A stretch of 64,000 nt of DNA from DASWJZ01 sp038211615 (lineage in GTDB: Bacteria > Pseudomonadota > Alphaproteobacteria > Rhizobiales > Afifellaceae), in the NCBI GenBank assembly GCA_038211615.1, contig JBBQVL010000010.1, positions 1 to 64,000 of the forward strand, read 5' to 3'. Position 1 is the first letter of the stretch. Each line of letters begins with the position of its first letter. The position numbers and the translations under genes are program-made. The notes beneath the pieces were generated by a model that was not told the origin of the DNA, made no database searches, and saw only the letters and a list, made by a program, of their open reading frames with translations. Shown piece after piece: positions 26,701 through 32,895 of this stretch.

Positions 26701-29700
26701 TGACCCGCGCCGTAGGTCGCGACGACATCCCCGTCCGGGCTGAAGGCGGCGGCCTTCGGCTCGTTCCAGCGCGACAGCCGCTGCCGGCTCGGCAGGTCAG
26801 GCGTAGCGGCGGCGCTGGTGGTCGTCGTGGCCTCGGTAGAGGGCCCGGCGCTCTGCGATTCCGCACGCGTGTCCTTTGCCTCGGGGGCAATCGTCCTGCC
26901 GTGCGAGACAATCTCGACGGCGGTGCGGGTGACGATCGCTACGCGGCTCCGCATCGGGTCGCCGGCAATCCAGGAGATCGCATCGGCCAGACGCTCGAGC
27001 GGTGCGAATTCACGCGCCGGAGCGCTGCCCGCACTGGCGGCGCCCGCTCCACCCTTCGCGGGGTCGCCGCTCGTTGCATCGACAATGTTCACCCACGCGG
27101 CGAGGCCCGTCTTGTCGAGCAGCGCGAATGCGCTGCCCTGCGGATCGGCCGCCGCGATCCTCTCGACCGGAGCGTCGTCCGCCGGGGCGTCGCACTCGGT
27201 CGCCGGCGAGGAATCCTCGAGCGCGACGCCGGTCTCGTCGGTCTGGCTCGCCGCCCGCTTCCAACCGATGCTCGCGCCGTTGCCGATCGCCGCGACATAC
27301 TGGAGCGAGCCGTCAATGTGACGAAGCAGCAGCGACTTTCCGTCACCGCCGAACGCCGCCGCGGCGAGGCAGTTGGACTTGCCGACCGGCAGCGGACGAA
27401 ACGCGACATCCTCCTCGAACTGGCCGTCCGGCCGGAGGCGATAGACCAGCAGGTCTCCGTCATAGGTGACGCCGGCGATGCGCACGGCGTCGTCGCCCTG
27501 GTAGATCGCGACAGAATTGCGCGCGACGTAGAGGCTGAGTTTTTGCCGACTGAGCGGGATGCGGTAATTGGCGAGCAGACCGGCAGCCGCGAGGCCATCA
27601 TCGGACGTGACGTCCTTCGCCGATTCCACCGTCCGGAAACTGCCGTTTCCGTCGAAGCTCGTCTCTCCGATCCGCGCATGCGTATCGGCCGCGACGCGCT
27701 CTATCTTGCCGCCGTCGGTCGGAATGCGAAAGACGATCCCGGCGCCCTTGTGCTGCACCAGCACGCTATATGCCGGCTGCCCGTCGACCTTCGTCATCTC
27801 GGACGGCGCCGAGAGATCCATCCCAATCGGGACCCGCTCCACCCAGAGGGGTGCGTTGCGCGCAACATCGAACGCAGTCAGGTGCTGCTCGGCGCACGAA
27901 CCCGGACAGGTCAGCGTCAGCAGCAGCGCGCCGTCGGGGGTGAGTTCCGCGCCCGTGACCCCCGCGCGCGTCGGCAGCACCTCGAACCTGCCGTCCACGG
28001 CATCCACCGCGACGACGCGGCCGCTGCTGTCGTTGACGAGCAGCATCAGGCGGTTGTCGACAAAACCGAGAAGGTTGACCTTGTCGAGGGTCTCGACCCC
28101 CGCCCCCGCTGTGATCTCGGCGGCGGTCGCGGTGAACGTAACCGCCTGCGTCGCCGGATCGATGACGATCAGCTCTCCGGGCTTGTCGTCGACCGTCAGG
28201 TAGAGCGCGAAGCGGCCGTCGGAATTGACCGGTGCGAGCTGCGCGACGGCGACCTTGCCGCCAAGCTCCGGCAGCGGGACGAGCGTCGGAGCCGGCTGCC
28301 CGATGGCCCATACGGCGATCTGAGCCTTGTCGGTGACGATCGCCGCGCGGCTTCCATCCGGCGAAACGAGGTCCAGCTCGCTTCCGAGCTCCTGCCCTGC
28401 CGGCAGCTCGAACGACCCGAGCACCGCGCCGCTCATGGCATCGAAGATCGCCATGATCTTGTTGCCCGGCAAGGCCGTGCCGTCAGCCGCCTTGTGGTCG
28501 AGCGAGTAGACGCGGAACCGGCCGGACGTGCCGGTCCAGCCGCTATAGCCGCTGTAGGTCAGGAATTCCGGGAAGATCGGATATTCCGCCATGCTCTGGC
28601 GCGAGAACGCCCTGACGATCGGGTCGATCAGCCAGCTTTCCTGCCGGTCGCCGCTCGGTCCGATCACGCTCTGCCAGAGCGTGCCGAGGAGATTTGAGGC
28701 GATCCCCCACGAGCCCGCCTGCTGCAGCGCCGAGATGCGGTCCGCGACCTGCTCCAGGATCGAGCGCCGGAACGCCTCCTCAGCGCGCTGGCGTTCCAGC
28801 GCAATGACCTGCTGCTGCGCCTGCGCTTCGCTGTCGCGCGCAGCTTCCGCGGCCGCGGCCTGCTGCATCGCGTCCTTGCGCGCGGCCTCCGCCGCCGCGG
28901 CCTGCTGGACGGCTTCCTGTTGTGCGGCCAGCGCGCGCTGGCGCTCGTCATCGGCGCGCTGCCGCTGCGTCTCCGCCGCCGCTGCCTGCTGCTGCGCTTC
29001 CTGTTGCGCCGCGAGCGCGCGCTGGCGTTCCTCGTCGGCGCGCTTGCGTTCCGCCTCAGCCGCCGCCGCCTGCTGCACCGCCTCCTGCTGTGCGGCGAGC
29101 GCACGCTGCCGCTCGTCGTCGGCGCGCTGGCGCTGCGTCTCCGCCGCAGCCGCCTGCTCCACCGCCTCGCGCTGTGACTCAAGCGCCTTCGTGCGTTCCT
29201 GGTCGGCGCGCTGCCGTTCCGCCTCGGCCGACTGGCGCGCGGCATCCGCCGCATCGGCCTCCTGGTTGGCGCGGATCGCCTCGCGGTTCGCGTGCCAGGC
29301 CATGTAGCCGGCGAAACCGGTGAGCGGCGTGATGATGCAGAGGACGACGACGATCGCCAGCGTCACGAGGCGGTTGCGCGACTTCTGCCGGCGGTTCTCG
29401 ATCTCCGCCTGCTTGCCGGCTTCCTCGGCGCGGCGACTGTCGGCGAGGAACGCGGACGACTGCGCGAAGTCGCCGCCGTAGCGCTTCGCCCAGGCGGCGG
29501 TCGGCCGCTCGCTATCCCACCAATTGGCGATCGAAGCGAGCGCCAGCCCGGAAAGCAGATTCGCCTCGCCGCGCTTGAAACGTTCGGCGGCGTCAACGAG
29601 CCGCCGCCAGGTCTCCGCGGACGTGATCTCGCGCTGCAGCCAGCCGGCGAACTGATCCCACTGGCGGATCAGGCTCTCGTGACTGATGTCGATGAGCGTG

Positions 29701-30893
29701 TTGGCGCGGAGCGGCGTCGGCCGTGGCGGCACGAGGAAATTTCGCCCCGGCGCGCGGAACGCCTCGACGATCTCGCGCACCGCAATTTCGTCGCCGCCGG
29801 CGATCTCCACCAGCTCGCCGAACTCCGTCGGACGCCGCACCGCCTCCGCGAGGCTCGATCCGGCGGTCAGCGCGCGGAAAACGGCCGACGCCACCTCCTG
29901 GTGCTCGGGCAGCAGCTCGTCGAGAATTTCGCGTCCGTGCGCGGCAAGCGCCCCGCGCAGGCCGCCAACCGCATCGTAGTCAGCGAGCTTCAATACGATG
30001 GCGCCGCCCTTGCTCCTCGCTTCGGCGATGGACCAGAGCCGGTTCAGCACATGCTGCATCAACGGCAGCTGGTCGGCCCGGCGGACCAGCCGTTCGAGCT
30101 GGTGCCCCGTGTCGGCATCCTCCCAGGGCGCGAACGAGGTGAGATCGTTCAGGAGGCGATTGGCGAGCGCCGGCTCGATCGAGAAGCCGCAGACCGCCGC
30201 CGGGCCGACGATCGCATCGCGCACCTGGTCGCGGCTCATGCGCGGCGTCAGGTAGAGGCCGTGGTTAATCGCGTCCGCGAGGCCGTCGATCAGCGCCGCG
30301 GCTCCGAGATATTCGGAGCGCATCGTGATCACGACGTAGATGCGCGCCTCGGCGAGCGGCGCACGCGCGCTTTCGAGGAGAAGCGCCACGAACGCCTCCG
30401 CCTCCTCGCGCTCGGCGTAGGCGCTGTAGCGGAACAGCTCCTCGAACTGATCGACGAGTAGGAGCAGGTTGGCGCCGGGGGGAAGGTTGTCCGCCTCGCA
30501 CCATTCGACGACCGAACGCGGACCGCGGGCGAGGAAGGCGCGGAGCAGCCGCGCTTCCTCCTCGTCCGGCTGCTCGGCGGGATCCGGCGCGGCGGCGCGG
30601 ATCAGCCCTTCCGCGAGGTTCTGGATCGGCCGGTCGCCGGGACGGAAATCGGCGATCAGCCAGCGCGACCCGGCCTTGTGCAGCAGGCCGATCTCCAGCG
30701 CATCGAGCAGGCCGGTCTTGACCAGCGACGACTTGCCGCTTCCCGACGCGCCGAGCACCGCGAGGAAGCGCGTCGCCGCCAGCCTGTCGACCATGTCGTC
30801 GACGCAGCCCTCGCGGCCGAAGAAGAGATCCGTCTCTTCGCGGGTGAAGGAGCGCAGCCCCGGATAGGGCAGGCGCTCCCCGGCTGCACTCAT
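23739..30893 (-). CDS. Giant nSTAND1-type NTPase with membrane helix, coiled coil, propeller and TPR solenoid
   Basis: Protein of 2384 residues. The STAND NTPase core opens with YPGLRSFTREETDLFFGRE, Walker A GASGSGKSS (48-56) and Walker B LLLLVDQFEELF (143-154), with further STAND segments to ~residue 480 (HESLIRQWDQ). One hydrophobic helix follows at ~509-531, then an Ala/Gln/Glu/Arg coiled coil (~535-712) built on a 28-residue tandem repeat. Residues ~720-1430 are beta-rich and WD40/propeller-like; ~1450-2384 are a helical TPR-like solenoid. STAND proteins oligomerise on sensing a ligand. It is coupled to the TIR protein (stop/start overlap of four bases), the usual arrangement of conflict or signalling pairs. 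ATG 30893 fits the family start; the 80 upstream codons shadow the TIR gene. Confidence 0.88.
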   Translation of the reverse strand: MSAAGERLPYPGLRSFTREETDLFFGREGCVDDMVDRLAATRFLAVLGASGSGKSSLVKTGLLDALEIGLLHKAGSRWLIADFRPGDRPIQNLAEGLIRAAAPDPAEQPDEEEARLLRAFLARGPRSVVEWCEADNLPPGANLLLLVDQFEELFRYSAYAEREEAEAFVALLLESARAPLAEARIYVVITMRSEYLGAAALIDGLADAINHGLYLTPRMSRDQVRDAIVGPAAVCGFSIEPALANRLLNDLTSFAPWEDADTGHQLERLVRRADQLPLMQHVLNRLWSIAEARSKGGAIVLKLADYDAVGGLRGALAAHGREILDELLPEHQEVASAVFRALTAGSSLAEAVRRPTEFGELVEIAGGDEIAVREIVEAFRAPGRNFLVPPRPTPLRANTLIDISHESLIRQWDQFAGWLQREITSAETWRRLVDAAERFKRGEANLLSGLALASIANWWDSERPTAAWAKRYGGDFAQSSAFLADSRRAEEAGKQAEIENRRQKSRNRLVTLAIVVVLCIITPLTGFAGYMAWHANREAIRANQEADAADAARQSAEAERQRADQERTKALESQREAVEQAAAAETQRQRADDERQRALAAQQEAVQQAAAAEAERKRADEERQRALAAQQEAQQQAAAAETQRQRADDERQRALAAQQEAVQQAAAAEAARKDAMQQAAAAEAARDSEAQAQQQVIALERQRAEEAFRRSILEQVADRISALQQAGSWGIASNLLGTLWQSVIGPSGDRQESWLIDPIVRAFSRQSMAEYPIFPEFLTYSGYSGWTGTSGRFRVYSLDHKAADGTALPGNKIMAIFDAMSGAVLGSFELPAGQELGSELDLVSPDGSRAAIVTDKAQIAVWAIGQPAPTLVPLPELGGKVAVAQLAPVNSDGRFALYLTVDDKPGELIVIDPATQAVTFTATAAEITAGAGVETLDKVNLLGFVDNRLMLLVNDSSGRVVAVDAVDGRFEVLPTRAGVTGAELTPDGALLLTLTCPGSCAEQHLTAFDVARNAPLWVERVPIGMDLSAPSEMTKVDGQPAYSVLVQHKGAGIVFRIPTDGGKIERVAADTHARIGETSFDGNGSFRTVESAKDVTSDDGLAAAGLLANYRIPLSRQKLSLYVARNSVAIYQGDDAVRIAGVTYDGDLLVYRLRPDGQFEEDVAFRPLPVGKSNCLAAAAFGGDGKSLLLRHIDGSLQYVAAIGNGASIGWKRAASQTDETGVALEDSSPATECDAPADDAPVERIAAADPQGSAFALLDKTGLAAWVNIVDATSGDPAKGGAGAASAGSAPAREFAPLERLADAISWIAGDPMRSRVAIVTRTAVEIVSHGRTIAPEAKDTRAESQSAGPSTEATTTTSAAATPDLPSRQRLSRWNEPKAAAFSPDGDVVATYGAGQISAFHQGDDGAWAVKFDNVVFRSSFQGLYAAKGGIAVADDRNMMLSFDAATGALSGFARLPANPSAVALRADGNAMSLEWDTDSVSTIAFRSITPASSVDAARLVAMRSLLDVEADASLDSLTIEQKMEHSAASASGGSTDGCADALTSTVPRIESRVLGETVSESVAQESTRCAAAEEGQGILAAAESLAERGSGASVMELVDDRAFSRVLQGAASGDATALRMLGAALARISIERGSLEKNAIARDVMRFGTNLPSNVLPPIAAGAPIDPDLVERARAEGGPDPAAHQLVAHWEERQIDDIDALAAALFEFSLAEKLYRAGGRVDEAKFAAHRRAQLARLLPDDRVLAAMSEAEAWKPTAPPATTVAPAASQPALPESAAARRELDMKNAETLAARLPNSPLLDALRTELERARIFDLRNSDPKAAADMLIDFGRRSGETQWSPDLVREYLGLADALRGSEPASAFRLAAESLKMIGAAFRSPIHSDTEASGLFTRAADLAAATVAAAPRDVVATAMNAVDLSLAAYEYDTLPGTKAEAESKEAQQILQSLAHLEEAIAGASDDAQKWNRMRGMSLFWEGVLVNDSDSAKAVPVLQSSTEVLRAAVGADPGNLELRFRFAEALRWVGLAEPSSADTAAIEREGIKEYETVWSDREKLDPNLLNRVGVGYGFGLANLAQTIREYELANLADGRTAEEHVGWVLEVLSLAAKKDDLNAAMIQSGAATGDSGFVAGWYRMSSYGWPIGFLSGLVNIETGGQTVTDCDLLAADPYDPLRRAPGLVLDQVDAAKAETACRTETERSPEDERARYQLARVTSADTKREAEYMPIARASAAAGVSPAFALVAYALSQKDDDKSPDAYIAAAQRTIIESFPVLYPYLLAHAKTDSDRVGLAWYAGKAAALGVAQAHVALADLTKDTQQRLFHLLVATRLFDEAGNPDAAADARRRSDSVLVRTTDEERIKAEVAAWTPEALVELPAEETNPS
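28905..29156 (-). repeat. Three 84-bp tandem repeats encoding the coiled coil
   Basis: Residues 580-663 of the giant NTPase are three successive 28-residue copies of a unit like AAAAETQRQRADDERQRALA; the outer two are nearly identical. A decayed fourth copy follows (to about 28820). Such repeats can expand or contract by recombination and change the length of the coiled coil without a frameshift. Confidence 0.85.
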
Positions 30894-32353
30894 TGCTGCA
30901 GGCCCGCCAGGATCTTCCGCACGCTTTCCGAAGCCGCTCCGTCGCGATAATCGATGCGGCGGATTTCCGGCAGGTCCATGCCGATGTCGGGCTTCGTGCC
31001 GGGCGGGCCGAGATAGATGGCGAGCGTCTTCAGCGGCTCGCGGCGGCGGTGCTTCAGCTTGGAGTAGAGGCGGAGCTGGCCGCGCACCCAGACCGGCGAC
31101 GTCTCGCCATAGACCATGACCAGCGCGTCGCACTCCACGATGTTGTCCTCGAGATCGAGGCGCACGTCCTCGGAGGACCCCTCCATGATCGGAACCGCGG
31201 CGCTGAACTGCGCGCTGGTGAACTCGCGCCGCAGATCCTCGGCGAGCTTGATGTCGCTGCCATCGGCGTTGATGAAGACGAAACGCTGCTCTGGAGACGG
31301 AGGCGGCGGAGGCGGCCTGCCGATGCGCTTCACCACGTCGGCCTTGAACGCCTCAAGCCCGGTGCGCTGCACGTTTTCGCCGGAGAGCAGCTTGACGTGC
31401 TCGCGATCGGTCACGGTCGCCGGATCCACGTCGGGGCGTAGCCACTGCAGGATCGGCAGGCCATGTGAGATCGCCCGCTCGAACTGCATGCGGTCGTAGC
31501 CGAGCGGCATGTCGGGCGGACGCTTGGAGTGGGTGCGGCCGAGGAGCTGAACGAAGGCGTCGGCGCGGCCAAGATCGGCTTCGAGCGCGTTGGCGAAATC
31601 CACGCCGCCCTGCGCATACATGCTTTCGGGGAGCACGGTGACCCCATACTGCTCGACGTAGCGGCGCACCTGCTCGCGCTCCTCGTCGAGGTCGTCGGTC
31701 GCCTGCGCCAGGAAGATCGCGCGCCCCTCGCCCGTGCGGCGCACAGGCGCTGGCGGGCGGGAAGGAACGAGGTGCCCGACATCGCCGACAGACGCTGCGG
31801 CCTTCAGCTCCTCCTTCATCTTCTTGAGCTGCTTGCGGATCTGCTCGGCAAGGTCGAACAGCGTCTGCAGGTAGATGTCGGAGCCGGTCGCCATCGTGAC
31901 CGGCATCTCGCGCTCCGGATGCTTCTGCCAGAACGCCATGCGCTTCAGGTCGCGAAGGGTGGTGGGGTATTCGTCGTTGCTGTCGAGCGGCGAATGCTCG
32001 ATCGCATAGACGCGGCCGGCCTCGCCCATCGCCCTCTGGAAGGCGGCAAGCTCGCGCATCGTCCACGAATCGTCGACCACATAGGCTGGGGAAGTCACCG
32101 CGACGAAGATCGCGGACGATGAAGCATTCTCCATCAGCGCCGATTCGAGATTAACTCCCGTCTCGAGGCTCGAATGCCCGGTGAAATAGACCTTCAGCCC
32201 CTCGTCCTCGCGCACGCCGAGGCGCATCCGCAGCACCTTCTTCAGATCGCCGGCGAAGGAGGAAACCCAGGGCGGGCTGTTTCCGATGGCGGCGTCGTCA
32301 AGATGCGCGAAGCTTACAAAGACATCGCACTTGCAGGTCGGCACGTATGCCAT
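30890..32353 (-). CDS. Three-domain TIR-like protein
   Basis: Protein of 487 residues, cytoplasmic, with three TIR-like alpha/beta units. Unit 1 (~8-150) starts KCDVFVSFAHLDD and has the DDSWTMRELAAF segment, in which the Glu matches the catalytic Glu of NAD-cleaving TIR domains. Unit 2 (~215-340) starts RAIFLAQATDDLDEEREQVR, closer to the DUF4062/TIR-like type. Unit 3 (~360-480) starts RFVFINADGSDIKLAEDL, with SPVWVRGQLRLY where the Glu is replaced by Gln. Only unit 1 therefore looks able to act on NAD+. ATG 32353 is chosen at the family-like start; earlier codons lack any homology. It overlaps the nSTAND gene by four bases, so the two products are expected to work together. Confidence 0.82.
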   Translation of the reverse strand: MAYVPTCKCDVFVSFAHLDDAAIGNSPPWVSSFAGDLKKVLRMRLGVREDEGLKVYFTGHSSLETGVNLESALMENASSSAIFVAVTSPAYVVDDSWTMRELAAFQRAMGEAGRVYAIEHSPLDSNDEYPTTLRDLKRMAFWQKHPEREMPVTMATGSDIYLQTLFDLAEQIRKQLKKMKEELKAAASVGDVGHLVPSRPPAPVRRTGEGRAIFLAQATDDLDEEREQVRRYVEQYGVTVLPESMYAQGGVDFANALEADLGRADAFVQLLGRTHSKRPPDMPLGYDRMQFERAISHGLPILQWLRPDVDPATVTDREHVKLLSGENVQRTGLEAFKADVVKRIGRPPPPPPSPEQRFVFINADGSDIKLAEDLRREFTSAQFSAAVPIMEGSSEDVRLDLEDNIVECDALVMVYGETSPVWVRGQLRLYSKLKHRRREPLKTLAIYLGPPGTKPDIGMDLPEIRRIDYRDGAASESVRKILAGLQQ

Positions 32354-32498
32354 GCTGCTCGCCACCCTCAAGGATTGGAGGCTACCGGAGAGTCTGGAAG
32401 ATACACATCGGGAAAGGGATTGGCGAGGGGCGTGAACGCCGGATTTCCACTCCCGCACAATGATCTAACGTCAAGTTGATGAAGCGGACAGCCGCCGC

Positions 32499-32834
32499 TC
32501 AAATCCCCGAGCCGCCGATCTCGTCGGCGTCGAAATTGCCCCGTGTGCGCTGGCCGGCGACCTGGGTGGCACGGAGTTTTGGCAGCGGCGAGGGAAGCGG
32601 CATCCAATGGGTCAGCTCGACCTCGGCGTAGGCGATGACGCAGGTCGGATCGGAATCCGCCGCGATCCAACCTCTGTCCGCGCCGGGCGCGGGCCGTGCC
32701 CAACGCACCACGTCGACCTCGGCCGGCCCCTGCTCGCTCGCGCGGATGGCCGCAAGGATGCGCGTGCCATCCTTCGGCGCGCCGGCCATCGGCCGCCATT
32801 CCCCGAAATCCATGCTGCTCTTCGCCTCGACCAT
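32499..32834 (-). CDS. DUF551-like small protein
   Basis: Protein of 111 residues. The PMAGAPKDGTRILAA opening and the C-terminal YAEVELTHWMPLPSPL are the two ends of the DUF551/phage-type motif (KDG-x-RIL followed by THWMPLP), a family common in phages and accessory DNA and of unknown role. No signal peptide. The ATG at 32834 has a poor ribosome-binding site; 32813 is possible. It sits between the CRP-fusion gene and the TIR gene, same strand, 61 bases after the former and 145 bases before the latter. Confidence 0.65.
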   Translation of the reverse strand: MVEAKSSMDFGEWRPMAGAPKDGTRILAAIRASEQGPAEVDVVRWARPAPGADRGWIAADSDPTCVIAYAEVELTHWMPLPSPLPKLRATQVAGQRTRGNFDADEIGGSGI

Positions 32835-32895
32835 CGCAAGGACTCAGCTCGTATCCGCCACCGCGGAAGATGGAACTACCGCGTGCGAAGAGCAA

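Noticed and set aside
26685..28697. A 670-codon + strand frame inside the nSTAND gene
   Set aside because: Antisense to the beta-rich part of the giant protein, Arg/Asp-rich without motifs. The minus-strand frame is continuous over 7 kb with clear NTPase and TPR features.
21046..32353. Assignment of the cyclase and TIR genes as a Pycsar anti-phage system
   Set aside because: The cyclase carries large TPR and Rossmann-like parts, is on its own transcript and 8 kb from the TIR gene, and the TIR protein has no cNMP-binding domain. Only the question of the cyclase product is kept as a finding.
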